Assembly: GCA_963817485.1 (NCBI GenBank)
Contig: CAWFOR010000025.1
Coordinates: 43,080-107,079 of the forward strand
Direction: 5' to 3'
Source of the DNA: Hyphomicrobium_A sp963817485
GTDB lineage: Bacteria > Pseudomonadota > Alphaproteobacteria > Rhizobiales > Hyphomicrobiaceae
DNA length: 64,000 nt
The notes under the pieces are model-generated. The model did not search any database, was not told where the DNA came from, and saw only the letters and a list, made by a program, of their open reading frames with translations. The position numbers were made by a program, and so were the translations under genes. Below, one piece after another: positions 45,823 to 57,301 of the stretch. Every line of letters begins with the position of its first letter. The first letter of the stretch is position 1.

Positions 45823-46013
45823 GTCGGCCCTTCTCCTGTCGCCCGCCATGATAGCCTGCCTCGTGCCGTTTGCTCGTGACATCGGCACGCGACTGGGGCC
45901 TGCGCCGAGTTTATGTCTCCGCTTCGGCCCGTTGCGGGGCCGCAAGCTCCCGAGACGATGTCTTTAGAGTTTCTAGGATCGAACCGCTGAAATGGCCAGA
46001 GCCGCGCCCCGGC

Positions 46014-47118
46014 TCAAGGATGCTTTCCATCCTTTGATTGTGGGCGCCCAGTGGTCGGCGGCTCGTCCTTGCGCGACCTTTCGCGGGATTCGAGGCGCGC
46101 GGTGTCGAAGCGCTCCTCGGGGCCGAGAATTTCCGGCTCGATCGGGATCTGCGCCGGCAGCCGCGCAACGGCCTCGATGACTTGCGAGTCGACCGCCTTG
46201 CCGTTGAGATAGTGTTTGCCGTTGACCTGCTTGCCCTTGCTGCGGTCGGCTGTCTTCGCGGGTGCAACTCTCACCATCATGAGCTGGCAGATCCGGCTCA
46301 GCGTCTCGCGCATCTTGTGGCGGTGCACGACCATGTCGATCATGCCGTGCGCGAGCAGATACTCGGCGCGCTGGAAGCCTTCGGGGAGCTGCTCGCGGAT
46401 CGTCTGCTGGATGACGCGCGGGCCGGCAAAGCAGATGAGCGCACCGGGCTCGGCGATGTGGATGTCGCCCAGCATCGCGTAGGAGGCGGTCACGCCGCCG
46501 GTCGTCGGATCGGTGAGGACGACGATGTAGGGCAGGCGCGCATCGCGCATGCGCTGCACGGCGATCGTGGTGCGCGGCATCTGCATCAGCGACAGGATGC
46601 CTTCCTGCATGCGCGCGCCGCCCGAGGCGGCAAACAGGATGAAGGGCGTCTTCTTCTCGACCGCGCGCAGCATGCCGGCGATCACGGCCTCGCCGGCGGC
46701 CATGCCGAGCGAGCCCGCCATGAAGCGGAAGTCCTGCGCGGCCGCAACGATCGGAAGCCCATCGAGCGTGCCCTCGGCGACGAGGATCGCGTCATCGAGG
46801 TTGGTGGTGGCCTTGGCGTCGCGCAGCCGGTCGGAGTAGCGGCGGCCGTCGCGGAATTTCAGCGGATCGTGGGGGACGGCCGGAACCGAGACTTGCTGGT
46901 ACTCGCCGTTGTCGAACAATTGAGCAAGGCGCTAGGTCAGACGCCATGCGCATGTGGAAGTTCGAGCCGGGGACGACGAACTGGTTGGCCTCGAGGTCCT
47001 TGTAGAAGACCATCTGCCCGGTCTCCGGGCATTTGACCCACATATTGTCCGGCACCTCGCGCTTCGTGGTCAGGAAGCTGCGGATCTTGGGACGGACGAC
47101 GTTGTTGATCCAGTTCAC
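46014..47118 (-). CDS. accD: Acetyl-CoA carboxylase carboxyltransferase beta subunit, one frameshift
   Basis: About 368 residues over the extent, from the GTG at 47116-47118 (VNWINNVVRPKIRSFL). The crotonase-like core is intact: HDPLKFRDGRRYSDRLRDAK, FILFAASGGARMQEGILSL, VVLTDPTTGGVTASYAMLGD and FAGPRVIQQTIREQLPEGF. The zinc ribbon of E. coli AccD (four Cys) is reduced to one Cys in WVKCPETGQMVFYKD, which is also usual in rhizobial AccD. The frame shifts near 46930 just after HMRMASD and resumes at LAQLFDNGEY. Since accD is essential, the break is probably a sequence error. Confidence 0.92.
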
Positions 47119-47282
47119 GCTCTTTTGGCCTCTCACACAGCTGGCCGGCTCTACAGCGGCGCTTGCCCGAGCCACAAAGGTCGCGGCCCTAGAGTAGCAT
47201 ATCGAACCGCGGGGGACCCCCTAATATGGGCGCTTTCCCGCATCGCAGCAAATCATGCCACGGCCGGCCTTAAAACGGCACT

Positions 47283-48109
47283 TCAAGCTGCCCGCAAGGC
47301 TCCGGCTAGGGACTGCACCAAATCTAGGACAGACGGCACCGTCTTGCTAGTGGAGCTGCCGTTCTTAGCGAGGCTCCCTTCGATGGCGCCGACCAGGGCC
47401 GACCCGACGACGACGGCGTCGGCGACCTCGGCGAGCGCCTTGGCCTGCGGCGGGCTTTTTACGCCGAAACCCACCGCAACGGGAAGGCTGGTGGCCTTCT
47501 TAATCTGCCGAACGTGTGTGTGAACGGCGTTAACATCGGGAGTTGCGGTGCCGGTGATGCCGGTGATGGAGACGTAATAAAGGAACCCCGAGGTATTGCG
47601 CAGCACGACGGGGAGCCTCTTCGCATCGGTCGTCGGCGTGGACAACCGGATGAAGTTCAGCCCCAGCTTCGCCGCCGGCAGGCACAGCTCGTCATCGGCT
47701 TCGGGCGGCAGATCGACGACGATGAGCCCGTCGACTCCGGCCGCCACCGCGTCCTTCAGGAACTTGTCGTTGGGGTAGACGTAGATCGGGTTGTAGTACC
47801 CCATGAGGATGATCGGCGTCTCCTGATCCGTCTTGCGGAACTCGGCGACGAGCTCGAGCGTGCGCCGCATCTTGTGGCCGGCCTTCAGCGCACGCAGCGA
47901 GGATGCCTGGATCGCAGGTCCGTCGGCCATCGGGTCGGAGAACGGCATGCCGAGCTCGATGAGATCGGCGCCGGCCTTGGGCAGGCCGAGGAGGATCTTC
48001 TTCGAGGTCTCGAGGTCAGGGTCGCCCGCCGTGATGAAGGTGACGAGGCCTTGCGGCCTTCCTGCTTGAGCTTGGCGAAGCGGCGATCGATGCGAGTTTC
48101 TTTGGTCAA
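47283..48109 (-). CDS. trpA: Tryptophan synthase alpha chain, one frameshift
   Basis: About 275 residues. Start at a TTG (48107-48109): LTKETRIDRRFAKLKQEGR, then the frame shifts near 48055 and resumes at GLVTFITAGDPDLETSK. Catalytic Glu is in LIELGMPFSDPMADGPAIQ and Asp in DGLIVVDLPPEADDE; the phosphate loop GFGVKSPPQAKALAE and AVVVGSALV are present. It splits indole-3-glycerol phosphate to indole for TrpB. Nine bases lie between the trpB stop and this start. The other trp genes (E, D, C) are not in the window. Confidence 0.93.
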
Positions 48110-48118
48110 GTGCTGAGC

Positions 48119-49409
48119 TCACATTTCCATGCCGAGGTGGCCGGCGACGGCGAAGATGTCCTTGTCGCCGCGGCCGCACATATTCATGACGAGCAGATTG
48201 TCCTTGGGTAGCTTGGGCGCGAGCTTCTTGACGTAGGCCAGCGCGTGCGACGGCTCGAGCGCCGGGATGATGCCCTCGAGCTTGGTGCAGAGCTGGAAGG
48301 CATCGAGCGCCTCCTTGTCGGTCGCCGATACGTACGTGACGCGGCCGGAATCTCTTGAGCCAGGAGTGCTCGGGCCCGACTCCCGGATAGTCGAGACCGG
48401 CCGAGATCGAGTGGCCTTCGAGGATCTGCCCGTCGTCGTCCTGCAAGAGATACGTGCGGTTGCCGTGCAGCACGCCGGGGCGGCCGCCGTTCATCGAGGC
48501 CGCGTGCCCGTTCGGCACCTCGAGGCCGTGACCGCCCGCTTCCACGCCGTAGATCTTCACGCTCTCGTCGTCGAGGAACGGGTGGAACAGACCCATGGCG
48601 TTGGAGCCGCCGCCGATGCAGGCGACGAGCGTGTCGGGCAAGCGGCCCTCCGCCTCCATCATCTGCTCGCGCACCTCCTTGCCGATCACCGACTGGAAGT
48701 CGCGCACCATCTCCGGATAGGGATGCGGGCCCGCTACCGTGCCGATGATGTAGTAGGTGTCGCGCACGTTCGTCACCCAGTCGCGCAACGCCTCGTTCAT
48801 GGCGTCCTTCAAGCGTGCCGGCGCCGCTCGTGACCGGGTTGACCTTGGCGCCGAGCAGCTTCATGCGGAATACGTTGGGCTTCTGACGCTCGACGTCGGT
48901 TGCGCCCATGAAGATCTCGCACGGCAGCCCGAAGCGTGCGCACACGGTCGCGACGGCGACGCCGTGCTGGCCCGGCGCCCGTCTCGGCGATGATGCGCGT
49001 TTTGCCCATGCGCATCGCCAGCAGGATCTGACCGAGGCAGTTGTTGATCTTGTGGCTGCCGGTGTGGTTGAGCTCGTCGCGCTTGAAGTAGATCTTGGCG
49101 CCGCCCTTGCCTCCCGCAGCAGCGGACACTTCGCGCAGATGCTCGGTCATGCGCTCGGCGAAATAGAGCGGGCTCGGGCGCCCGGCGTAGTGCGTATTGA
49201 GGTTTTCGAGCTCGCGCGTGAAACTTCGGGTCGGCTTTGGCCTCGTCGTAGGCGCGCTCCAGATCGAGGATCAACGGCATCAGCGTCTCGGCGACGAAGC
49301 GGCCGCCGAAAATACCGAAGTAGCCGCGCTCATCCGGCCCACCACGGAACGTGTTGAGCTTGGCGTCCTTCGCCTTCTTGTCTGCCGTCGCCTTGCTTGC
49401 TGTCGTCAT
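48119..49409 (-). CDS. trpB: Tryptophan synthase beta chain, four frameshifts
   Basis: About 430 residues over the extent. Identifiable pieces in order: NTFRGGPDERGYFGIFGGRF, KRDELNHTGSHKINNCLGQI with the PLP Lys, CARFGLPCEIFMGATDVERQ, VACIGGGSNAMGLFHPFLDD (phosphate loop), HSISAGLDYPGVGPEHSWL and a C-terminal MNMCGRGDKDIF in another frame. The frame changes near 49218, 48975, 48824 and 48348, and conserved sequence continues each time. It joins indole with Ser to make Trp. Four clean single-base indels in one well-conserved gene point to sequencing error, not decay. Confidence 0.92.
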
Positions 49410-49440
49410 GCCTACCTGCCGGTGAGCGCCAACTCTCGCT

Positions 49441-50100
49441 TCACCGCGCCTCTCTAGCGGTCTTTGCCGCACGAAGGAAGCTGCGGATCAGCTCGGGGTC
49501 CTTTTCGCCGGGGCGGCTCTCGACGCCCGAGGAGACGTCGACCGCGCTCGCGCCCGTAAGGCGGATGGCCTCGGCGACGTTCGCCGGCGTCAGCCCGCCG
49601 GCCAGCATGTAGTCGAGCTTGCCGCGCACGCCCGCCAGCGCCTCCCAGTCGAAGGGGACGCCGTTGCCGCCCGGCAAGGCGCTCCCCGCGCCCGGGACGG
49701 GCTTGGCATCGAACAGGATGCGGTCGGCCTTGCCGGAATAGATGAGGGCACCAAGCGCATCGTCGGCGTCCGCCACCTTGACCGCTTTCAGCACGGGGCG
49801 GCCGAGCCGCTTTGACACCTCGGCGACCCGCTGGGGCGTCTCGCTGCCGTGGAGTTGGATGATATCGGGCGCGACAGCAGCGACGACCAAGTCAAGCAGC
49901 GTGTCGTCGGGATCGACGAGAAGCGTGACGATCTTGGCGCGGCCGCGCGCTCTTTCGGCGAGGCGGTGCGCCGTCTCGAAGTCGAGATTGCGCGGGCTCG
50001 CGGCGCAGAACACGAGCCCCACGTAGTCGGCGCCGGAGCCGAGCGCTGCATCGAGGGCGGCCTCCGTCTTGAGCCCGCAGATTTTCACTTCGACGGTCAT
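49441..50100 (-). CDS. trpF: Phosphoribosylanthranilate isomerase
   Basis: 219 residues, (beta-alpha)8 barrel: catalytic Cys in VEVKICGLKTEAALDAAL, VGLVFCAASPRNLDFE, IIQLHGSETPQRVAEV, FDAKPV with the catalytic Asp, and the phosphate site YMLAGGLTPANVAEAIR with AVDVSSGVE. Third step after chorismate in Trp synthesis. It is followed by trpB after 31 bp, the common order trpFBA. The frame is intact. Confidence 0.96.
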   Translation of the reverse strand: MTVEVKICGLKTEAALDAALGSGADYVGLVFCAASPRNLDFETAHRLAERARGRAKIVTLLVDPDDTLLDLVVAAVAPDIIQLHGSETPQRVAEVSKRLGRPVLKAVKVADADDALGALIYSGKADRILFDAKPVPGAGSALPGGNGVPFDWEALAGVRGKLDYMLAGGLTPANVAEAIRLTGASAVDVSSGVESRPGEKDPELIRSFLRAAKTAREAR

Positions 50101-50175
50101 TGCGACAAGCTTTGCGAGTTCGCGAGTGTTGATACGCGCCGCGCTTCAAGCGCGGACCGCTGCCAGTATTGTCGA

Positions 50176-50523
50176 TCAGCGTGAGGCCGCGAGCTGCTTG
50201 GGCCGCACTGCGGTTTGAGCGTCGCGCTCACGCGTGAGGCGGTCGACCTCGGCGCGCCATCGCACGGCGGACTTTCCGTGCACGCGTGCGCTGCGCCTCC
50301 AGCGGCCCTGCGTCAGCCACACCGCAGTGCCGCCGAGCACGACGCCCAGCAGCAGCGTCCCAAACAGATAGACGTAGAACGGGAGCACGAGCGACAGGAC
50401 CGGCGTATCGGGCTGGAACGGGTCGAGCACGAGCCGCACCTCGTGGCGGTTAACGACCGCCAGGGTGACGAGCAGCAGCCCCGCAGGGAGCGCGATCAGA
50501 AGCCAGACTATGCGCCGCAGCAA
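50176..50523 (-). CDS. LapA-domain (DUF1049) membrane protein
   Basis: 115 residues with two membrane helices (about 5-25 and 43-68; IVWLLIALPAGLLLVTLAVV and FYVYLFGTLLLGVVLGGTAV) and a basic C-terminal coiled region. Matches the short LapA/DUF1049 family tied to lipopolysaccharide assembly. Located between ihfB and trpF, 14 bp after ihfB, as in other alphaproteobacteria and also near rpsA-ihfB in E. coli. Function in LPS assembly is inferred from family and neighbours. Confidence 0.85.
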   Translation of the reverse strand: MLRRIVWLLIALPAGLLLVTLAVVNRHEVRLVLDPFQPDTPVLSLVLPFYVYLFGTLLLGVVLGGTAVWLTQGRWRRSARVHGKSAVRWRAEVDRLTRERDAQTAVRPKQLAASR

Positions 50524-50537
50524 TGGGGGAGCCTCGG

Positions 50538-50831
50538 CTAGTGGTTTTCCTTGTTGCGGTTGAGCCGCTCGCGCAGCTCCTTGCCCGTCTTGAAGAAGGG
50601 TACGAACTTTTCCTCCACCGAGACGGACTTGCCGGTGCGCGGATTGCGCCCCTGCCGTGCGGCGCGGTGCTTTACGGTAAACGCGCCAAACCCGCGTAAT
50701 TCCACACGGTCCCCCCGCGATAGCGCTTCGACGATCTCGTCGAACACCACCTTCACGATACGCTCCACATCACGATGATAGAGATGAGGGTTCGCATTCG
50801 CGATCTTATGTACCAACTCGGACTTTATCAT
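50538..50831 (-). CDS. ihfB: Integration host factor subunit beta
   Basis: 97 residues: MIKSELVHKIANANPHLYHR, VELRGFGAFTVKHRAARQGR and the DNA-intercalating arm RNPRTGKSVSVEEKF. It forms the DNA-bending IHF heterodimer with IhfA. ATG 50829-50831 gives the normal length; longer in-frame sequence upstream overlaps sppA's end and is not IHF-like. Order rpsA-sppA-ihfB is typical. Confidence 0.96.
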   Translation of the reverse strand: MIKSELVHKIANANPHLYHRDVERIVKVVFDEIVEALSRGDRVELRGFGAFTVKHRAARQGRNPRTGKSVSVEEKFVPFFKTGKELRERLNRNKENH

Positions 50832-50862
50832 TGCCAGCCCCGCAGCAAATGACTGTAATCTC

Positions 50863-51825
50863 TTAATTTTCCGCAGGGTGCCAAACGGAGACGAGGCCGT
50901 CAAGGCCAAGCGTTGACAGGCTCGGGTCTCGGGAGAGCACCTGGCCGAGCCAGGAGGCCCCGAAAATGCGGCCCGCAAGCCCGCTAATCTGGCTGAAAAG
51001 GCCATAAGAGCCGGCCTGCTCGGGCTTCCAGTCGACGACCTTGAGGCTCTTGTCGACGTTCCGTGTATTGCGCAGCCAATCGACAGCCTGATCCTCGCCG
51101 CCGATCTCGTCGACGAGCTTGAACTCGAGCGCCTCGCGGCCGGTGAAGATGCGGCCCTGCACCAGCCCCGGGATCTGGTCGGGCTTGACGTTGCGTCGGC
51201 TCTCGACCAGCGACAGGAACCAGCGGAAGCCCTCGTCGATCATCGACTTGGTGACCTTGGTGCCTTCCTCGCTCAGCGGCTCGAAGGGGGACGGGACCGC
51301 TTTGAGGTCACCGCTTTTGATCTCGTTCACCTTGACGCCGATCTTGTCCAGCATCTGCGAGAGTTCGGGCCACTGGATGAGCACGCCGACCGAGCCTGTG
51401 ATCGTGTTCTCACGCGAGACGATGTGATCGGCGCCAAGCCCGACGATGTAGCCCGCCGAGGCGGCGACCGTGCCAAACTGGGCGACGACCGGCTTCTTCT
51501 TGGAGAGCTCGCGCAGGGCCGAGAACAGAGCCTCGCCGCCCGTCGTGGTACCGCCGGGGCTGTTCACGAACACCAGCACGGCCTTTACGTACTTGGCGTC
51601 GCCGATGCGCTTTAGGAGCTCGAGCTGGTCGCGGCTTTCGAGGATCGTGCCCTCGACCGCGACGCGGGCAATCTGCTTGTTGCCGAATTGATCCGACAGG
51701 TGATCGCCGCTCGCGCCAAGGGCAAACAGCGCCACCACGATGCCGGTGATGGCGAGGCCGCGCCACACGGTGAGCCGGCGCCGCAGCCGGCGGCGCTCGA
51801 TCACGGTGTCGACATCAGTTGTCAT
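50863..51825 (-). CDS. sppA: Signal peptide peptidase SppA, short form
   Basis: 320 residues with one N-terminal membrane helix (LAITGIVVALFALGASG). S49 protease core: VFVNSPGGTTTGGEALFSAL, nucleophile Ser in FGTVAASAGYIVGLGADHIV, and the general-base Lys in NEIKSGDLKAVPSPFEP. A single protease unit (half of E. coli SppA), so it must form octamers. It degrades cleaved signal peptides at the membrane. ATG 51823-51825 used; it follows rpsA by 153 bp. Confidence 0.93.
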   Translation of the reverse strand: MTTDVDTVIERRRLRRRLTVWRGLAITGIVVALFALGASGDHLSDQFGNKQIARVAVEGTILESRDQLELLKRIGDAKYVKAVLVFVNSPGGTTTGGEALFSALRELSKKKPVVAQFGTVAASAGYIVGLGADHIVSRENTITGSVGVLIQWPELSQMLDKIGVKVNEIKSGDLKAVPSPFEPLSEEGTKVTKSMIDEGFRWFLSLVESRRNVKPDQIPGLVQGRIFTGREALEFKLVDEIGGEDQAVDWLRNTRNVDKSLKVVDWKPEQAGSYGLFSQISGLAGRIFGASWLGQVLSRDPSLSTLGLDGLVSVWHPAEN

Positions 51826-51978
51826 GGTGCTCGCTCGCCGAAAAGCAAATGGACACACTCAACGTTAGGTACGGGCACGACACCGTTCAAGAGAGGCTTG
51901 CCCACGAACCTTCGCTAGCCGCCCGCGCGGCGTGAGGGGTGTCCCCGCGCCGCGCTGGCCGCAATGTCGTTGTCCGGA

Positions 51979-53736
<1,758 letters not shown>

Positions 53737-53914
53737 GTGGGTCGGCACTCCTTGATGCGTTGTTCGATTGCGATGCGGCGACCGCTCTGAGGCGGCGCCG
53801 GATGACGGTCAGACGGCTCAAAACCCTCCGCCACGGCAACCGCGGTCGGACAGTCTCCTGCCGGCTCTTTCAATGCTGGGTCGGATGCCGCTGCGATGGG
53901 CCAATGCCCGCCGA

Positions 53915-53942
53915 TAAAATTTGAGGCGCCCTTTGGGCGCCC
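53915..53942 (-). terminator. Hairpin between cmk and rpsA
   Basis: On the minus strand GGGGCGCCC-AAA-GGGCGCCTC starts one base after the cmk stop and is followed by AAATTTTAT. The stem is strong but the T-run short, so it may be a partial terminator that lets rpsA be driven mainly from its own promoter. Confidence 0.6.
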
Positions 53943-54573
53943 CTATCGGCCGATCTTCCTCTTGATCAATCCGACAGCGGCTTCGAACGCCGCCTCTATA
54001 TCCAAGTCCGAGGTTTCGAGCAAGTCGGCGTCGGGGGCAGGCCGCATGGGGGCGCTTTCACGGCCGGCGTCGCGGGCATCGCGGCGCTCGATATCGGCCA
54101 GAACGGCATCGAATGTGACGGGCTTCCGACTGGGCCTGGCGTTCGACGAACCGGCGCCAGGCGCGCACCTGTGGCCGCGCCGTCACATAGATCTTCGCGT
54201 CGGCTTGAGGACAGACCACGGTGCCGATATCGCGGCCATCGAGCACGGCGCCTCCCGGCTGGGAGGCAAACGCGCGCTGGTAGGCAAGCAGGGCCGCGCG
54301 CACCTGCGGCATGCTGGCGACGATGGATGCTGCCTCGCCGGCTCCGGCGCTGCGCAGCCCGGGATCATCGAGCGTCGCGGGATCGAGCGAGCGCGCCGCT
54401 GCCAGCGCCGCCCAGGCGTCGGTGAGGCGATAGCCGCGCGCTCCGACATCGCGCGCAACCGCACGATAGAGGAGCCCGGTGTCGAGGCACGGGAGCCCCC
54501 AGCTCGCCGCGATGAGCTTGGCAAGCGTGCCCTTGCCCGACGCCGCGGGTCCGTCGATGGCTATGAGAGTCAT
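53943..54573 (-). CDS. cmk: Cytidylate kinase, one frameshift
   Basis: About 210 residues. P-loop AIDGPAASGKGTLAKLIA, CLDTGLLYRAVARDVG, LDGRDIGTVVCPQADAKIYV and RRFVERQAQSEA, after which one extra base near 54120 shifts the frame; the true C-terminus (DAVLADIERRDARDAGRESA, ending GLIKRKIGR) runs to the TAG at 53943. It phosphorylates CMP and dCMP. The ATG overlaps the aroA stop by four bases (ATGA). Essential gene, so the break is likely a sequence error. Confidence 0.93.
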
Positions 54574-55916
54574 GCGCGGCGCCCGTCGGCGAAGCGCGCG
54601 CCGAGGCCCTGCATCAGCGCGCGGAACTCGGGGAAGCTCGTCGCCACCATGGTGGTGTCGTCGACCGTGACCGGGCGCTCGGCCGCAAGCCCGAGCGTAA
54701 GGAAAGCCATGGCGATGCGGTGATCGAGGTGGGTCGCGACCGTGCCGCCGCCGCGCACGCGCGCGGAGCCCGTCACGATCAGCGTGTCGCCGAGGACGTC
54801 GGCCGCAACCCCGTTGGCCGCAAGGCCGGCGGCGGTGGCGGCGAGGCGGTCGCTCTCCTTCACCTTGAGCTCTGCGAGACCGTCCATGCGCGTGGTGCCT
54901 TCTGCAAAGGCGGCGACCACCGCAAGCACGGGATACTCGTCGATCATGCTGGGGGCGCGCTCGGCCGGGACCGTCACGCCCTTCAGGCGCGAGAAGCGCA
55001 CGCGGATGTCGGCGACGAGCTCGCCGTTCTCCTCGCGCTCGTTGAGGAAGTGGATGTTGCCGCCCATCTCGCGTAGCGTGAGGTAGAAGCCGATGCGGGT
55101 CGGGTTGGTCAGCACGCCCTCGATCGTCACGTCGGAGCCCGGCACCAGCAGCGCCGCCGCCGCGACGAAGGCGGCCGAGCTCGGATCGCCCGGCACCGTC
55201 ACCTCGCGACCGGCAAGCTCCGCATCGCCCTCGACCGTGATGCGCGTGTGCCCATCGCTTACGGTGGAACGCACTTCGGCGCCGAAATAGCGCAGCATCC
55301 GCTCGGTGTGGTCGCGCGTCGGCTCGGTCTCGATGACGGTGGTCTCGCCCGCCGCGTGCAGCCCGGCGATGAGGATCGCGCTCTTCACCTGCGCGGAGGG
55401 TACGGGGAGCTGGTACTCGATCGGCACGAGGCTCGAGGTCCCGCGCGCGACAAGCGGAAGCCGGTCGCGGTCGTCCTCCACCTCCAGCCCCATCTGCTTC
55501 AACGGCCTCAGCACCCGACCCATCGGCCGCCGGCTGAGAGAGGCATCCCCCACGAGCCGCACCGTCATGTCGTGGCCGGCGATCACGCCCAGCATCAGTC
55601 GCGTGCCGGTGCCGGAGTTGCCGAAATCGAGCGCGGTGTCCGGCTGGCGCAGGCCGCCTACGCCGCGCCCCTTGATGCGCCACTCTTGGCCCGTGCGCTC
55701 AATTCCCGCTCCAAGCGCTTCCAGCGCCTTCCCGGTGTTGATCACGTCCTCGGCCTCGAGCAGGCCGCGCACGCGCGTCATCCCCGTGGCAAGCGCGCCG
55801 AAGATGAGGGCGCGGTGCGAGATCGACTTGTCGCCCGGCACGCGCACGCGGCCGGTTAGCGGACCGGCGGCGGAGGCCGTGAGGGGTCTAAGGGCAAGGT
55901 CGGATTCAGATGGCAC
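54570..55916 (-). CDS. aroA: 3-phosphoshikimate 1-carboxyvinyltransferase (EPSPS), CP4-like class II
   Basis: 448 residues from a GTG at 55914-55916 preceded by GGGAG; the ATG at 55967 is an alternative. The sequence follows the class II enzyme: RVPGDKSISHRALIFGALAT, VINTGKALEALGAGIERTG, DASLSRRPMGRVLRPLKQMG, SAQVKSAILIAGLHAAGETT and SMIDEYPVLAVVAAFAEGTT. The PEP-site segment is DFGNSGTGTRLMLGV, with Gly at the place where Agrobacterium CP4 has Ala100. It makes EPSP in the shikimate pathway. First gene of the aroA-cmk-rpsA run. Confidence 0.95.
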   Translation of the reverse strand: MPSESDLALRPLTASAAGPLTGRVRVPGDKSISHRALIFGALATGMTRVRGLLEAEDVINTGKALEALGAGIERTGQEWRIKGRGVGGLRQPDTALDFGNSGTGTRLMLGVIAGHDMTVRLVGDASLSRRPMGRVLRPLKQMGLEVEDDRDRLPLVARGTSSLVPIEYQLPVPSAQVKSAILIAGLHAAGETTVIETEPTRDHTERMLRYFGAEVRSTVSDGHTRITVEGDAELAGREVTVPGDPSSAAFVAAAALLVPGSDVTIEGVLTNPTRIGFYLTLREMGGNIHFLNEREENGELVADIRVRFSRLKGVTVPAERAPSMIDEYPVLAVVAAFAEGTTRMDGLAELKVKESDRLAATAAGLAANGVAADVLGDTLIVTGSARVRGGGTVATHLDHRIAMAFLTLGLAAERPVTVDDTTMVATSFPEFRALMQGLGARFADGRRA

Positions 55917-56100
55917 CGGCAGGCTCCCGCGCGGCGGATTTCGGCCCGCAACGGCAATTTCCGGCATAGAGCCGACGCAGCCCAACCCTGTCAACGGCGC
56001 GAATGGGCGGATACCCACGGGCGGCGCGTGCTTTGCTTTTGACAAGCCCCAACCCATATGGCAGATCGCAAAAACTCCCCCATTTTTGTCGAGGCCGGCC

Positions 56101-56472
56101 ATGGCTACCAAACAAGACCGCGGGACCAAGCGCACCTGTCAGAACGGCGAGTGCAGCGCCCGCTTTTACGATTTGAACCGCAGCCCGATCACCTGCCCGA
56201 TTTGCGGCTCCGCCTACAAGATCGCCTCCTCCCCGACCGCCCTTGCCGCGGTGCAGGCGGCGGAAGAGAAGGCGGCGCGCAAGGTCAAGAAGGAAGAGGT
56301 CGTCGAGAAGGTGGTCGCCGAGGGCGAGCCCGAGGAGGCGCTTGCCGACGTCGAAGCGGACGAGGCGGTCGCCGAGGACGAGGACGAGACCTTCCTGGAG
56401 GAGGAAGAGGAAGAGGGCGGCGACGTGTCCAACATCATCGGCGGCCCGGTCGCAGAAGGCGAGGAGCCGTAA
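56101..56472 (+). CDS. TIGR02300 family protein with N-terminal zinc-ribbon
   Basis: 123 residues. N-terminal RGTKRTCQNGECSARFYDLN with CxxxxC and SPITCPICGSAYKI with CxxC form a zinc ribbon; the FYDLN motif marks the family. The C-terminal half is extremely acidic (EDEDETFLEEEEEEGG). Found mainly in alphaproteobacteria; role unknown, perhaps nucleic acid or protein binding. Divergent from aroA. ATG 56101 follows a GAGG-like site. Confidence 0.88.
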   Translation: MATKQDRGTKRTCQNGECSARFYDLNRSPITCPICGSAYKIASSPTALAAVQAAEEKAARKVKKEEVVEKVVAEGEPEEALADVEADEAVAEDEDETFLEEEEEEGGDVSNIIGGPVAEGEEP

Positions 56473-56684
56473 GCGCGGCGGTCGGGCGAAGCGTGGCGCT
56501 CGCGCGCCGATGCCAACGGGCGCCCGCGAAGTGGCTGGTGCCGGCGCCTTGCGGCTGAGCCCAGGCGCCCGGAGGCGCCCGGAACTTCGTCCTTGCAGTT
56601 TTGCCGGCGAGGCCCTAATCAGGCCGCTTGTTTGGGGGGGACCGCGCTGCCGTCGCGCCTCCCTTTTTGACGATCCCAACGGTC

Positions 56685-56760
56685 GGGGCCGTAGCTCAGT
56701 TGGGAGAGCGCGTGAATGGCATTCACGAGGTCAGCGGTTCGATCCCGCTCGGCTCCACCA
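56685..56760 (+). tRNA. tRNA-Ala (GGC anticodon)
   Basis: 76 nt including CCA. Acceptor GGGGCCG pairs with CGGCTCC (one G-T), D-arm AGCTCAGTTGGGAGAGC, anticodon stem GTGAA/TTCAC with anticodon GGC, T-arm GCGGTTCGATCCCGC. All features of tRNA-Ala are present. Confidence 0.96.
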
Positions 56761-56779
56761 ACCAAAAACCGCAATCGCT

Positions 56780-57016
56780 CTAGTGTACATCGACTTTCCG
56801 GCGACGCTCTGCGATCTCTGCCTTAACAGCTTCCATTATCTTCGGGTCCATCACCGCTGCCCGGGCTACCTTTCGGGGTACTCCGTTCGCGACGAGATAG
56901 TCAAAGTCGCGCGCTTCTGCTGACTGAGGCGCGGGCGTCCCCCGTGGCAGCCACGAGAGAATGGCTAGGACGAGGACAAGCACGGCCAGAAATACTGTCG
57001 CGCGTTTTGGGTCCAT
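56780..57016 (-). CDS. Small exported or membrane-anchored protein, unknown
   Basis: 78 residues: a hydrophobic N-terminal helix (ATVFLAVLVLVLAILSWLP) then a soluble, charged part (FDYLVANGVPRKVARAAVMD and EIAERRRKVDVH). It ends 20 bp from tRNA-Ala on the opposite strand. The mix of a signal-anchor and a helical tail looks real, but the family is unknown to me and the ribosome site is weak. Confidence 0.5.
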   Translation of the reverse strand: MDPKRATVFLAVLVLVLAILSWLPRGTPAPQSAEARDFDYLVANGVPRKVARAAVMDPKIMEAVKAEIAERRRKVDVH

Positions 57017-57301
57017 GGACCTACCGCACCCGGTTGAAGACCTGATCGTCGGGGCAAGCGGGCACGCTGAACACTTCGTAAGGCTGCCACCAATCTATAC
57101 TCTTACCGCATGCGGTCTCGGAGATCATCGAGCACCGCACCATCTCGAATTGATCTGCGACGGAAGCCTCCTCTCTATCTCGTTTTGGCGGGTGGGGCGC
57201 ACCCGCATCCTTGCATCACCACATCCCGAATGAACTCGCATCCGTGCGTTCCCCGAGCGTCAACAGCGGGACTATCGACCGTAAGTACAAGGGAGAACGC
57301 T

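Noticed and set aside
47283..49409. trpA and trpB as true pseudogenes
   Set aside because: Five clean single-base breaks with full conservation between them, beside intact trpF, fit sequence error better than decay.
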